The notes under the pieces are model-generated. The model made no database searches and was not told the origin of the DNA. It saw nothing but the letters and a program-made list of their open reading frames with translations. Position numbers and translations under genes: made by a program. Source: an uncultured Bacilli bacterium (GTDB lineage Bacteria; Bacillota_I; Bacilli_A; RF39; UBA660). Taken from it: DNA of 64,000 nucleotides. The first letter of the stretch is position 1; every line of letters begins with the position of its first letter. The stretch spans positions 91,294-155,293 of the forward strand of contig CAKOHW010000002.1 in NCBI GenBank assembly GCA_934086185.1, read 5' to 3'. Below, one piece after another: positions 8,850 through 16,799 of this stretch.

Positions 8850-9152
8850 ATGAAATATAAAATTGAAAAAACAAGTATAGACGAAAAAGAAACGTTTATA
8901 CATATTGATAATAAAGAGAAATCTGTTGAACTTGCAACAAATGATGCAAAAGTATATAACAGATTAGTTCCCAAAATAGGAGAACCGCATTTAACGTTTC
9001 CTCCAGTTATTGAAAAGAATAATACGAAAAATAAAATTACTTATATTAGTGGTTGTTCTTGGAAGTACAATTATTTTAAAGAGAGAGATAATGTAAAACC
9101 ATTTTTTTCGATAACAAATCTGTTACCGAGAGGTGATAGTGACAATGAATAA
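8850..9152 (+). CDS. Small element protein, unknown function
   Basis: A 100-residue soluble protein is encoded 106 bases after the replication gene, with AAAGGA before its ATG. It is rich in charged residues and has a Pro-rich centre (PKIGEPHLTFPPVIEK) and a C-terminal ITNLLPRGD segment. I recognise no family. It has no membrane segment or HTH. Its position behind the PrimPol gene and ahead of facing terminators suggests that it belongs to the replication module. A hairpin (arms 8743-8749 and 8764-8770) lies between the two genes without a T-run. Confidence 0.6.
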   Translation: MKYKIEKTSIDEKETFIHIDNKEKSVELATNDAKVYNRLVPKIGEPHLTFPPVIEKNNTKNKITYISGCSWKYNYFKERDNVKPFFSITNLLPRGDSDNE

Positions 9153-9157
9153 AAAAA

Positions 9158-9195
9158 GACAATACAATTGATAATATTTAGTCAATTGTATTGTC
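9158..9195. terminator. Bidirectional terminator with 14-bp perfect stem
   Basis: GACAATACAATTGA (9158-9171) pairs perfectly with TCAATTGTATTGTC (9182-9195). On the minus strand it is followed by a run of seven T, so it would end transcription of the HTH gene at 9273-9509. It also lies just after the plus-strand gene ending at 9152. Confidence 0.8.
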
Positions 9196-9233
9196 ACAAT
9201 AAAAATATCAAAAATTATAATAAAACATATAAA

Positions 9234-9258
9234 AGTGCAATTCACATTGCATTTTTTT
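9234..9258 (+). terminator. Rho-independent terminator, plus strand
   Basis: AGTGCAA (9234-9240) pairs with TTGCATT (9247-9253) with one G-T pair and a 6-base loop, followed by T7. It backs up the hairpin at 9158-9195 for the plus-strand replication module. Confidence 0.65.
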
Positions 9259-9272
9259 ACAAATATTTATAT

Positions 9273-9509
9273 TTATAATTCTTTAAAGAATTCACACATA
9301 GATATATTAAGTTTTTTTGAAATAATATATAAAAACTCTAAACTAAATGTTTGATAACTACTATTTTCAATATTTGCGATTGTTCCCTCATTATACCCAA
9401 TTAAGTCGGCAAGTTGAACTTGTGTTAAATTTTTTTCTTTGCGTATTCTTTTAATGTTTTTTCCTACTATAACATAAATGAATTTATTATCTTCTTTTTT
9501 TATTTCCAT
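9273..9509 (-). CDS. XRE-family HTH regulator (78 residues)
   Basis: This is essentially a single Cro/C1-type DNA-binding domain: IRKEKNLTQVQLADLIGYNEGTIANIENSSYQ followed by LEFLYIISKKLNISMCEFF. I chose the ATG at 9509 because AGGTGG lies 5 bases upstream; an upstream GTG at 9518 sits inside that site. It is divergent from a small membrane protein gene at 9615. Two copies of a 15-base repeat lie between them, so autoregulation and control of the membrane protein gene are likely. Confidence 0.85.
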   Translation of the reverse strand: MEIKKEDNKFIYVIVGKNIKRIRKEKNLTQVQLADLIGYNEGTIANIENSSYQTFSLEFLYIISKKLNISMCEFFKEL

Positions 9510-9538
9510 ATGCACCACCTAATATAATTATCTAGGAA

Positions 9539-9595
9539 CATTTAATATATGTACTGCATTTAATATATGTAGTTATTGCAATATTATGATAAAAT
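9539..9595 (+). promoter_or_regulatory. Operator-like direct repeat plus extended -10 promoter
   Basis: The 15-base sequence CATTTAATATATGTA occurs at 9539-9553 and again at 9557-9571, a period of 18. Downstream, TGATAAAAT (9587-9595) forms an extended -10 box for the membrane protein gene at 9615. The repeats sit where a -35 element and activator or repressor sites would lie. Confidence 0.6.
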
Positions 9596-9614
9596 AGAGT
9601 GTAGGAGGTGGAAA

Positions 9615-9833
9615 ATGACAAAAACTATATTTAAAGTACTATCTATTATGGGAATGTTTATTATTAGTATTTTAGCATTTACAATTCCTAAAGACCCTTA
9701 TGTCATAATACCCGCAATGTCAGTGGCGAGTTTTGATAAGCCATTATGGTTTGCAATAATTGTTAGTTGTGGCTTTCTTTACTTGTCTGTATTATGGTAT
9801 ATTTATGAAGAAGTATCAAAAAAAATAGCATAA
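9615..9833 (+). CDS. Small two-segment membrane protein
   Basis: The ATG at 9615 follows an excellent AGGAGGTGG site and gives a 72-residue protein. It has two hydrophobic segments (about residues 5-23 and 40-60) joined by a short Pro-rich loop, and a basic C-terminus. An earlier in-frame ATG at 9576 lacks a binding site. The family is unknown. Small membrane proteins under a dedicated XRE regulator in mobile elements are often toxin, immunity or superinfection-exclusion factors; nothing in the sequence decides between these. Confidence 0.65.
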   Translation: MTKTIFKVLSIMGMFIISILAFTIPKDPYVIIPAMSVASFDKPLWFAIIVSCGFLYLSVLWYIYEEVSKKIA

Positions 9834-9844
9834 CGGCAATTATA

Positions 9845-10102
9845 CTATTTTGTAGTGTCGACATCATCAAATAGTTGTCTAATATCAATATTTAATGCGT
9901 CGGCAATTCTTCCAATAACTACTAAAGTAAAGTATTTGTTAGGGTTTGCACTTTCAATTTGCGATATATAGTGCATAGATACTTCTATTTTATCGGCTAA
10001 TTCTTGTTGCGTAAGATTAGCCGTTTTTCTATATTTTTTAATATTTTTTCTAACAATATCATAATAATAGTAGTCGTTGTGGAAGTGGCTTTTATTTTCC
10101 AT
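9845..10102 (-). CDS. XRE-family HTH regulator (85 residues)
   Basis: A short basic and Tyr-rich N-terminus (HNDYYYYDIVRKNIKKYRK) precedes a Cro/C1-type domain (NLTQQELADKIEVSMHYISQ ... IGRIADALNIDIRQLFDD). AGGTGG lies 5 bases before the ATG at 10102, the same arrangement as in the HTH gene at 9273-9509, and the two proteins are clearly related. It is divergent from the membrane protein operon at 10205-11189, with a repeated 10-mer between them, so it probably regulates that operon. Confidence 0.85.
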   Translation of the reverse strand: MENKSHFHNDYYYYDIVRKNIKKYRKTANLTQQELADKIEVSMHYISQIESANPNKYFTLVVIGRIADALNIDIRQLFDDVDTTK

Positions 10103-10135
10103 TTACACCACCTAATACTATTTTATACAACTATC

Positions 10136-10178
10136 AGTTAGAATTATATGCACCAGTAGTTAGAATTTGTGTTATAAT
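10136..10178 (+). promoter_or_regulatory. Direct repeat operator and extended -10 promoter
   Basis: AGTTAGAATT is found at 10136-10145 and 10158-10167, a period of 22 bases or about two helical turns. TGTTATAAT (10170-10178) is an extended -10 box just downstream. The arrangement mirrors that at 9539-9595 in front of the other small membrane protein gene. Confidence 0.6.
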
Positions 10179-10204
10179 ATAAATTAGAAAGGAGTGCATC
10201 AACA

Positions 10205-10792
10205 ATGAAAAAATTGCTTAATAACCCAAAATTATTGGTTATAATCTCCATAATACTACTTGTTGTATCTTTTATTAGTACTTTTAATGCTTATATTATA
10301 GTTGGAAGTTTGCTTGATTTTACCACCAGTGGTTGTTTAATATTACTTTTATATTATATTTTGATTGTTTCGAAAAGGCATATAAATTTAACTACAATGA
10401 ATACAATAGTATTTATAAACTTTGTAGTTGTATTATTAATAAGATGTGTATATGTCGCAAAATTATTTGCTAGTATTAATGGGATTATTCCAATATTAAT
10501 ATTATCTAACTATATACCTTTATTTGTTACATTGATTATTAGTTTAGGAATTACATTCTATTCTAAAAATAAAAGTATTATTAAGCCTAATATAATGTGT
10601 ATAGTAAATATACTAGTATACGTTATATGTTTAGTTGGTTCTATTATTAATACGTCAACTTATGGAATAACTAAATTAGATGTAGTAATTAAATATATTG
10701 TAGAAACAATATATTATATACCAGTAATATTATATTTTAGGTTATATGGACTTAACAAACTAAAGAAATTGGAGGTAAAGGATGAAAGATGA
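10205..10792 (+). CDS. Polytopic membrane protein of the element, unknown function
   Basis: A 195-residue, very hydrophobic protein with about six membrane segments and a short charged C-terminus (LYGLNKLKKLEVKDER). AAAGGAG precedes the ATG. No catalytic or transporter motif is recognisable. The next gene starts 11 bases before its end, so the two are translationally coupled and probably act together. It is controlled from the promoter and repeats at 10136-10178, opposite an XRE gene. Confidence 0.65.
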   Translation: MKKLLNNPKLLVIISIILLVVSFISTFNAYIIVGSLLDFTTSGCLILLLYYILIVSKRHINLTTMNTIVFINFVVVLLIRCVYVAKLFASINGIIPILILSNYIPLFVTLIISLGITFYSKNKSIIKPNIMCIVNILVYVICLVGSIINTSTYGITKLDVVIKYIVETIYYIPVILYFRLYGLNKLKKLEVKDER

Positions 10793-11189
10793 TTTTTTTG
10801 ATAATTTAGAAGATTATAAAAATAGTAAAAAGATTAAATGTATTAATTGTGGTAGAGAAGTAAAAGATTTAGAGAAAGGTTGCCCATATTGTAATAATTT
10901 AAAAGAATATAATGCAGAAAATTATAATGTAAGGCTAGAAAATATTATGAAAGAAAAAAATACTATCTCTAGTATATTAAAAGTAATTGCTTGGATAATA
11001 ATAGTGTTAGGTTTTATATTAGGCTTTATATTAGGACAAAATGAATATGATGAAATAGAATTTAGTTCTTTGATGACAATTTGGCTAACTTATGGTGGCG
11101 TGTCACTAGGAATATTTGCTTTAGCAGAGATAATACAAATATTACACGATATTAGATTTAGCATTTGGGATAGTAAGAAAAAAAGTTAA
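10782..11189 (+). CDS. Zinc-ribbon protein with two membrane segments
   Basis: An N-terminal zinc ribbon (CINCGREVKDLEKGCPYC, residues ~20-37) is followed by a helical linker and two membrane segments (about residues 64-86 and 97-118). This layout is common in small Firmicute zinc-ribbon membrane proteins of unknown role. The ribosome binding site (TTGGAGG) lies inside the preceding gene, and the two overlap by 11 bases. A strong plus-strand terminator follows at 11203-11227, marking the end of the operon and probably of the element. Confidence 0.7.
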   Translation: MKDDFFDNLEDYKNSKKIKCINCGREVKDLEKGCPYCNNLKEYNAENYNVRLENIMKEKNTISSILKVIAWIIIVLGFILGFILGQNEYDEIEFSSLMTIWLTYGGVSLGIFALAEIIQILHDIRFSIWDSKKKS

Positions 11190-11202
11190 TATGACATTGA
11201 AG

Positions 11203-11227
11203 AGTACTTTTAATGAAGTACTTTTTA
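11203..11227 (+). terminator. Rho-independent terminator after the element's last gene
   Basis: AGTACTT (11203-11209) pairs with AAGTACT (11216-11222) around a 6-base loop and is followed by TTTT. Confidence 0.75.
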
Positions 11228-11515
11228 TTATTTATTACTCTTTTTGTTCGAAAATTGTTTTTTTAGTAACAATATATTTACTTAATAGCAAATTATAAAT
11301 TGATAACAACTACATAATCATAGATTTATTTAATCTAAAAAAAGTGTAACTACAATGTATATTTTACAATACTATACTAATAATATTATATGTTTTATAG
11401 TATCATAAATAGTGTTAGAAAAAATACATCTACAATTGCACTTTTTTGAGATAAAATAGCATCTTCTTAAGACGGCTATATAAATTGAAGTGCTATATTA
11501 AAAATTAATATTATA
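11228..11515. other. AT-rich noncoding region, probably holding the element's right border
   Basis: No gene is seen on either strand. The region separates the last element gene from the tRNA-Trp terminators and is the most likely place for the att site, but I could not find a matching repeat near 4543-4650. Confidence 0.4.
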
Positions 11516-11543
11516 TTAAAAAGGAGGTTGTAAATAACCCCCT
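11516..11543 (-). terminator. Second terminator downstream of tRNA-Trp
   Basis: On the minus strand AGGGGGTT pairs with AACCTCCT (one mismatch) around a 6-base loop and is followed by TTTTT. Confidence 0.6.
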
Positions 11544-11550
11544 AATCAAA

Positions 11551-11574
11551 GAAAAAGTACTATTTCTAGTACTT
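11551..11574 (-). terminator. Terminator of tRNA-Trp
   Basis: AAGTACT (11555-11561) and AGTACTT (11568-11574) form a 7-bp stem. On the minus strand T-rich sequence follows, about 65 bases past the tRNA 3' end. Confidence 0.6.
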
Positions 11575-11638
11575 AATCAAGATTATATATAACAGCAAAC
11601 CCACCAACAAAGTAGAAAAAGTTCGCCTGAATATCACT

Positions 11639-11712
11639 TGGCAGGGGTGGAGAGAATCGAACTCCCATCAAAAGTTTTGGAGACTCCTATGCTACCATTA
11701 TACCACACCCCT
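11639..11712 (-). tRNA. tRNA-Trp (anticodon CCA)
   Basis: This 74-base minus-strand tRNA has acceptor arms AGGGGTG/CACCCCT, discriminator G and an encoded CCA end. The anticodon stem GGAGT/ACTTT frames the loop CTCCAAA, which gives anticodon CCA. The T-arm carries GTTCGATTC. The D-arm is weakly paired, as in some other tRNAs. It has its own promoter and terminators. Confidence 0.95.
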
Positions 11713-11723
11713 GTGACTACTAA

Positions 11724-11752
11724 ATTATAACATAAGAGTAACTTACTTTCAA
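11724..11752 (-). promoter_or_regulatory. Promoter of tRNA-Trp
   Basis: On the minus strand TTGAAA, a 17-base spacer and TATAAT are found, with TGT before the -10. The -10 lies 11 bases upstream of the mature 5' end. Confidence 0.8.
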
Positions 11753-11796
11753 TAATAATTTGTTATTTTTACTCATATAATAAATCAGGTGATATT

Positions 11797-12222
11797 ATGT
11801 TAGTTAGTTATACAGCGAGGGAATTAGATTTAGTAGCACGATTAATGAGAGCTGAAGCTATAGGTGAGGGAAACTTAGGTATGCTTATGGTTGGTAATGT
11901 TATCGTAAATCGTGCTATAGCAAATTGTGATGTATTTAAAAATATACGTACACTTTATGATGTTGTATATCAAAATCCTGGTGGTTTCAGTGGAGTTAAT
12001 TCATCACTATTCTACTCATCAAGTACAACTCTAGAAAAAAACCTAGCAAAAAGAGTGATTACTGGAGAATACTACTATCCAGCGACACACTCTTTATGGT
12101 TTTACGCACCTGGAACTGGGAACAATTGTAAAAGTAACTTTTATGGTCAACCATTAGCAGGTAGATATAAAAATCATTGTTTTTATAAACCAGAAGAAGG
12201 TGCATGTAAAGAACTATATTAA
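11797..12222 (+). CDS. Spore cortex-lytic enzyme of the SleB/CwlJ family
   Basis: The 141-residue protein is a single Hydrolase_2 domain: RELDLVARLMRAEAIGEGN with the catalytic Glu in RAEA, then VGNVIVNRA, NPGGFSG and ATHSLWFYAPGTG. Members hydrolyse the muramic-lactam cortex during spore germination. There is no signal peptide or peptidoglycan-binding domain, which makes it more like CwlJ than SleB. AGGTGATATT precedes the ATG. It stands alone on the plus strand and overlaps the next, convergent gene by 9 bases. It fits with the gerA-type operon at 35-39 kb. Confidence 0.88.
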   Translation: MLVSYTARELDLVARLMRAEAIGEGNLGMLMVGNVIVNRAIANCDVFKNIRTLYDVVYQNPGGFSGVNSSLFYSSSTTLEKNLAKRVITGEYYYPATHSLWFYAPGTGNNCKSNFYGQPLAGRYKNHCFYKPEEGACKELY

Positions 12223-12759
12223 AAATTCTTCATCATTAAAATTTTCTGTAATAGTCTTATAATTTTTATCATATTCAATAAACTTTTTCTTAACAACTTC
12301 TGGATTATCAAAATCTAAACATTTATCATATAAATCTTGTAACTCTAGAAGTTCTTTTTTATTTTCTGCAATAGTATCTAACTTTTCATATTCTACATAA
12401 TCATACTCTAAATACTTTTTAATAGAAGACATATCAGGAGTATAACCACTAACAAAATACTTTTTATATATACCTAATCCATAAATTTTTTCATAAGTAG
12501 TAGGATATTCTTCATAACCATTAGATTCCATTCTTTCAATATAATACTTAGTAACTAAATCATATTCATCTAAATTAACTTCATTATTACTTAATATTTC
12601 TTTATCAGGATATTTAATCTTAATAACAACATCATCATCTTTCTTATAATAACTTATAATTAATCTACCATTTAATTCATTAGTTCTATACAACATTTTT
12701 TTATTATGATATTCATCATCACTAACAAATACATAAAAAGCTTTGTCATCATATAACAT
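12214..12759 (-). CDS. Hypothetical cytoplasmic protein
   Basis: The 181-residue protein is Tyr- and Asp-rich and has no membrane segment or known motif. The first ~70 residues look beta-rich (KAFYVFVSDDEY, GRLIISYYKK, DVVIKIKYPDKE) and the rest helical. A ribosome binding site (GGGAAGTG) precedes the ATG at 12759. The gene converges with the cortex hydrolase gene and overlaps its end by 9 bases. I do not recognise it. Confidence 0.65.
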   Translation of the reverse strand: MLYDDKAFYVFVSDDEYHNKKMLYRTNELNGRLIISYYKKDDDVVIKIKYPDKEILSNNEVNLDEYDLVTKYYIERMESNGYEEYPTTYEKIYGLGIYKKYFVSGYTPDMSSIKKYLEYDYVEYEKLDTIAENKKELLELQDLYDKCLDFDNPEVVKKKFIEYDKNYKTITENFNDEEFLI

Positions 12760-12799
12760 ATATAATCACTTCCCTATAATAATTTTAACATCAAAATAT

Positions 12800-12831
12800 A
12801 AAAAAGGAAATAGATTAATTACTCCATTTCC
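12800..12831 (-). terminator. Terminator of the phosphoketolase gene
   Basis: On the minus strand GGAAATGGA pairs with TCTATTTCC (one G-T) and is followed by T6. The stem includes the last codons and the stop codon of the gene. Confidence 0.75.
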
Positions 12832-15160
12832 AATTTTCTACTTCTTCTAAATCAGTACCAAACATTTTTATATGTGCATTATGTTTAATTAACTCTTTAA
12901 TACAATAATCAGTTACATCAAACTTATTATATTTATCATCTATAAGTTTTATAACATCTAAACATATATTAAATCTATCTATTTCATTCTTTACTCTCAT
13001 ATCAAACGGAGTTGTTATTGCCCCTTCTTCTTGATAACCTATTACCTTAATATTTTTATTATTTCTATCAATAACTAATTCTCTAATTAAATTAGGATAT
13101 CCATGAAACACAAATAATATAGGTTTATCCTTAGTAAATAAATAATCATACTCTATATCACTTAGACAATCACTATATTCTTTATCTAACTTTAATAAAT
13201 TATTTACATTTACTACCCTAACCCTTAAATCAGGTATATATTTTTTTAATATTGTTTTACTCGCTAATACTTCAAGAGTTGGAGTATCACCCGCACATGC
13301 CAATACTATATCAGGGTCTTTATCACTTGCCCAAGACCATATACTAACACCATTCTTAACATGTTTGATAGCATCTTCCATACTTAACCATTGTGGTCTT
13401 TCATGTTTACTAGCTACTATAGCATTAACTTTACCAGTTTCATTTAACAAACTATTATAGGTACAAATTAATGTATTAGCATCACTTGGTAAATAAATAC
13501 CAATCATATCTTTCTTTTTAGTAGCTAAATGATTTAAAAAACCAGGTTCTTGATGAGTATAACCATTATGATCTTGTTGCCATATATGACTTGTTAATAT
13601 TATATTTAATGATGAAATATTTTCTCTCCAATATATCTCATTGGAAGCTTTCATCCATTTAATATGTTGACTTACCATAGAATCTATTATTCTAGAAAAT
13701 GCTTCATAAGTATGAAACAATCCATGTCTACCAGTTAATATATAGCCTTCAAGTAATCCTTCACATACATTTTCAGATAAAAATGAATCAATTATTCTAC
13801 CACTTTTATTTAAATATTCATCTGTATCTATTATATTTGAATTCCACTCTCTATTAGTTACATCAAATACATAATTTAATCTATTTGATAATGCTTCATC
13901 AGGTCCAAATATTCTATAATTATCAAAATTATTTTTAATTAAATCTCTAATATATTTACCCAATTCTTTCATATCCATAGATTTAGTATCACCATGATTA
14001 ATTACATCAACGCCATAATTTAATATATTAGGTAAATTTAAATCTTTCTTTATTAATCCACCATTAGCATGAATATTATTACCCATTCTAAATTCACTAT
14101 CAGGTATAAACAATCTATATTTTTCCCTTAATTTACCTGTTTCATCAAATAATTCATCAGGTCTATAACTCTTAAGCCAATTTTTAAGTAAATCTAAATA
14201 TTCTGGATGTTTACTATCAACTACTACCGGAACTTGATGACTTCTAAATGAATTTTCTATCATCTTTCCTTCTACTTCTTTTGGCCCAGTCCATCCCTTA
14301 GGACTTCTTAATATTATTAAAGGTAATTTATGACGATAATCATTATTTAATGCTGCAACATGTCTCTCATTTATTTTAGATATTGCATAATCTAAAACTT
14401 CAGCCATTCTTTGATGCATATAAGTAGTATCACTACCAGACACAAATAATACTTCATATCCCATACCACTAAACATACTCTCAAGTTCATCATCACTCAT
14501 ACGTCCAAGTATTGTAGGATTTGCAATTTTATAACCATTTAAATGTAATATAGGTAAAACTACCCCATCTGTTAAAGGATTAATAAATTTATTCAAATGC
14601 CAACTAGTTGCAAGACTTCCAGTCTCTGCCTCTCCATCTCCAACTACACAAGCTGCTATCAAATCAGGATTATCTAATACAGCACCATAAGCATGTGCTA
14701 AACTATAACCTAATTCTCCACCTTCATTTATAGAACCAGGTGTTTCTGGTGCAACATGGCTTGATACTCCACCAGGAAATGAAAATCTTTTACACAACGC
14801 TTTTATCCCATTTTCATCTTCTGTTATTTCAGGATAATATTTAGAATATGTCCCTTCCAAATAATTATTGCTTATCATAGCCTGTCCACCATGCCCAGGG
14901 CCAGATATATATATCATATCTAAATAATATTTTTTTATAATTCTATTTAAATGTATATATATAAAATTTTGTCCAGGTGCAGTACCCCAATGTCCTACTA
15001 ATCTAGGTTTTACATCACTTATTTCTAATTTACGTCTTAATAAAGGATTATTTAATAAATATAATTGAGCACAAGATAAATAATTACTTGCCCTAAAAAA
15101 ACCATCAATACTTTCTAATTCTTCAATGCTTAACACATTACTTATACTCTTTCTATCCAT
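12815..15160 (-). CDS. xfp: Xylulose-5-phosphate/fructose-6-phosphate phosphoketolase
   Basis: At 781 residues this is full length. Signatures include GHWGTAPGQNFIY (56-68), GPGHGGQA (87-94), FPGGVSSH, and the thiamine-diphosphate and Mg motif GDGEAETG (174-181) followed by HLNGYKI. It cleaves xylulose-5-P, and often fructose-6-P, with phosphate to give acetyl-phosphate plus glyceraldehyde-3-P or erythrose-4-P in the cytoplasm. The gene is monocistronic with a terminator over its stop codon. It implies a heterofermentative or bifid-like carbon route and a direct acetyl-phosphate supply; acetate kinase is not in the window. Confidence 0.97.
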   Translation of the reverse strand: MDRKSISNVLSIEELESIDGFFRASNYLSCAQLYLLNNPLLRRKLEISDVKPRLVGHWGTAPGQNFIYIHLNRIIKKYYLDMIYISGPGHGGQAMISNNYLEGTYSKYYPEITEDENGIKALCKRFSFPGGVSSHVAPETPGSINEGGELGYSLAHAYGAVLDNPDLIAACVVGDGEAETGSLATSWHLNKFINPLTDGVVLPILHLNGYKIANPTILGRMSDDELESMFSGMGYEVLFVSGSDTTYMHQRMAEVLDYAISKINERHVAALNNDYRHKLPLIILRSPKGWTGPKEVEGKMIENSFRSHQVPVVVDSKHPEYLDLLKNWLKSYRPDELFDETGKLREKYRLFIPDSEFRMGNNIHANGGLIKKDLNLPNILNYGVDVINHGDTKSMDMKELGKYIRDLIKNNFDNYRIFGPDEALSNRLNYVFDVTNREWNSNIIDTDEYLNKSGRIIDSFLSENVCEGLLEGYILTGRHGLFHTYEAFSRIIDSMVSQHIKWMKASNEIYWRENISSLNIILTSHIWQQDHNGYTHQEPGFLNHLATKKKDMIGIYLPSDANTLICTYNSLLNETGKVNAIVASKHERPQWLSMEDAIKHVKNGVSIWSWASDKDPDIVLACAGDTPTLEVLASKTILKKYIPDLRVRVVNVNNLLKLDKEYSDCLSDIEYDYLFTKDKPILFVFHGYPNLIRELVIDRNNKNIKVIGYQEEGAITTPFDMRVKNEIDRFNICLDVIKLIDDKYNKFDVTDYCIKELIKHNAHIKMFGTDLEEVENWKWSN

Positions 15161-15223
15161 AAATATCCCTCTCTATTCTAAAAATATTATAACATTATTT
15201 ATATCAAAAAAAAAGAAAGAATT

Positions 15224-15763
15224 TTAATTACTATTTCTTCTCTTAAGTTCTTTTTTTATAATTTTTACTTCTCTTAAACTAAATCCATCTAAAGTATTAA
15301 TATTTATAGGTTCTCTATAAAAACTATCAAACTCTATAACCTTAGTAATATCTTGATTTTTATCCTTTTTTAAATCATTCATCATACTTAAATACAATCT
15401 ATATTTTTTCAATTCTTTAAGTTTTTTATTATTATCTAAATATTTACAAAAACTATAACAATTAATAAGTAATGAAACTAAAATTATACTCAAAATACCC
15501 CTTTTAATACTCATCAAACTCAAAGGTAAAGATACTAAAAATAATACTAAATTTCTATTTCTTTCCATTTCTAAATCTTTATATAAATCTTTATCTCTTT
15601 TCTTAGCAAATATTTCTAATTCATTATCTATTTCTTTAATGATTCCATCAGTTTTATCAACCAATTCACTACTGCCATCTAAATATATAATTTCTACATA
15701 ATTACCATTAATTTTATATCCACTAATTATTTTTTTGTTTTCTTCTCCATCATAAAATGTCAT
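15224..15763 (-). CDS. Hypothetical membrane protein
   Basis: The 179-residue protein has a cytoplasmic-looking N-terminal part (MTFYDGEENKKIISGYKING) and a charged helix (EIFAKKRDKDLYKDLEMER). Two adjacent hydrophobic segments (about residues 72-88 and 90-108) and a basic C-terminus (REVKIIKKELKRRN) follow. No family is recognised. It lies 25 bases downstream of tsaD on the same strand and is probably read through from that operon. Confidence 0.65.
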   Translation of the reverse strand: MTFYDGEENKKIISGYKINGNYVEIIYLDGSSELVDKTDGIIKEIDNELEIFAKKRDKDLYKDLEMERNRNLVLFLVSLPLSLMSIKRGILSIILVSLLINCYSFCKYLDNNKKLKELKKYRLYLSMMNDLKKDKNQDITKVIEFDSFYREPININTLDGFSLREVKIIKKELKRRNSN

Positions 15764-15788
15764 TTAAATTACCCCCCCATTTAATTAT

Positions 15789-16799
15789 TTAATTTTGAAA
15801 AAAATATTCTTGACTTTTTCCATTCAAATTATATGTTGTAAATTCACCTCTTAAATATAAAGGATATGCAGCACATGCAATCATAGTAGCATTATCAGTG
15901 CAATATTTCATAGGTGGAATAGATAAATCTACATCTAATTTAGTACATAATTTATCTAACTCACTTCTTAAATATTTATTAGCACTAACACCACCTGCTA
16001 CAATAAGTCTTCTAATTCCAGTATTTTTTATAGCTAATTCAGTTTTTCTTATTAATTCATTTATAGCAATATTTTGAAAACTACATGCTAGATCTTCTTT
16101 TCTTATTTCATTACCTCTTTGATTTTCATTATGTACTAAATTAATAACAGCACTTTTAAGTCCACTAAAAGACATATTAAGTTCATTATTATTCATAGGT
16201 ATAGGTAACTTATAAGTATCATGCCCATTTAATGCATATCTTTCTACATTTGGTCCACCAGGATATTTTAATCCTAATACTCTAGCAACTTTATCATAAC
16301 ATTCTCCAATTGCATCATCTAATGTAGTACCTAACACAGTAAAAGTATAAGGATCATCCATACGTACAATTTCAGTATGCCCCCCACTAACTACTAAAGC
16401 AAGTGTAGGATATTCTATTTTTTTAACTAAATTATTAGCAAATATATGTCCTGCTATATGATGTACTTTAATTAAAGGTTTATTATAAACAAAAGATAAT
16501 ACTTTAGCAAACTCTATACCAACAAGTAAACTACCTAATAAACCAGGAGCATAAGTTACTGCAATAGCATCAACATCCTCTATACTAATATCACTCTTAT
16601 TAATTAAATCTTCTAATGCCAAAGTAATACCCTCAGTATGCATACGACTAGCAATTTCAGGTACTACACCTCCATACATAGCATGAGTATCCATTTGTGT
16701 TAAAACAGTAGTAGCAATATCTACACATCCATTCTTAACTATAGATATACTAGTTTCATCACAACTACTCTCTATTCCTAATATATAAACATCTTTCAT
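15789..16799 (-). CDS. tsaD: tRNA N6-threonylcarbamoyladenosine synthase subunit TsaD
   Basis: This 336-residue ASKHA-fold protein carries GIESSCDETS at the N-terminus, the metal-binding HHIAGH (H114 and H118), SGGHTE and GGVSANKYLR. TsaD transfers the threonylcarbamoyl group from TC-AMP to A37 of ANN-decoding tRNAs, together with TsaB and TsaE. It overlaps the acetyltransferase gene upstream by 4 bases, and tsaB precedes that, so substrate binding and catalytic subunits are co-expressed. TsaC and TsaE are not in the window. Confidence 0.98.
   Translation of the reverse strand: MKDVYILGIESSCDETSISIVKNGCVDIATTVLTQMDTHAMYGGVVPEIASRMHTEGITLALEDLINKSDISIEDVDAIAVTYAPGLLGSLLVGIEFAKVLSFVYNKPLIKVHHIAGHIFANNLVKKIEYPTLALVVSGGHTEIVRMDDPYTFTVLGTTLDDAIGECYDKVARVLGLKYPGGPNVERYALNGHDTYKLPIPMNNNELNMSFSGLKSAVINLVHNENQRGNEIRKEDLACSFQNIAINELIRKTELAIKNTGIRRLIVAGGVSANKYLRSELDKLCTKLDVDLSIPPMKYCTDNATMIACAAYPLYLRGEFTTYNLNGKSQEYFFQN

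Larger units (their letters stand above)
4650..11227. mobile_element. Integrative element with large serine recombinase and PrimPol replication gene
   Basis: This block holds a large serine recombinase at one end, three HTH regulators, a PrimPol/PriCT replication protein and several small orphan proteins, in a mosaic of both strands unlike the minus-strand chromosome on either side. There are no capsid, portal, relaxase or type IV secretion genes, so it resembles a mobilizable element or a phage satellite rather than a full prophage or ICE. I found no clear direct repeat defining att sites; the borders are the outer limits of recognisable element genes. The nearby tRNA-Trp is intact and more than 400 bases away. 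Confidence 0.6.

Noticed and set aside
11639..11712. tRNA-Trp as attachment site of the integrative element
   Set aside because: The tRNA is complete, lies more than 400 bases from the last element gene, and no repeat of its 3' end was found near 4.5 kb. Large serine recombinases seldom use tRNAs.
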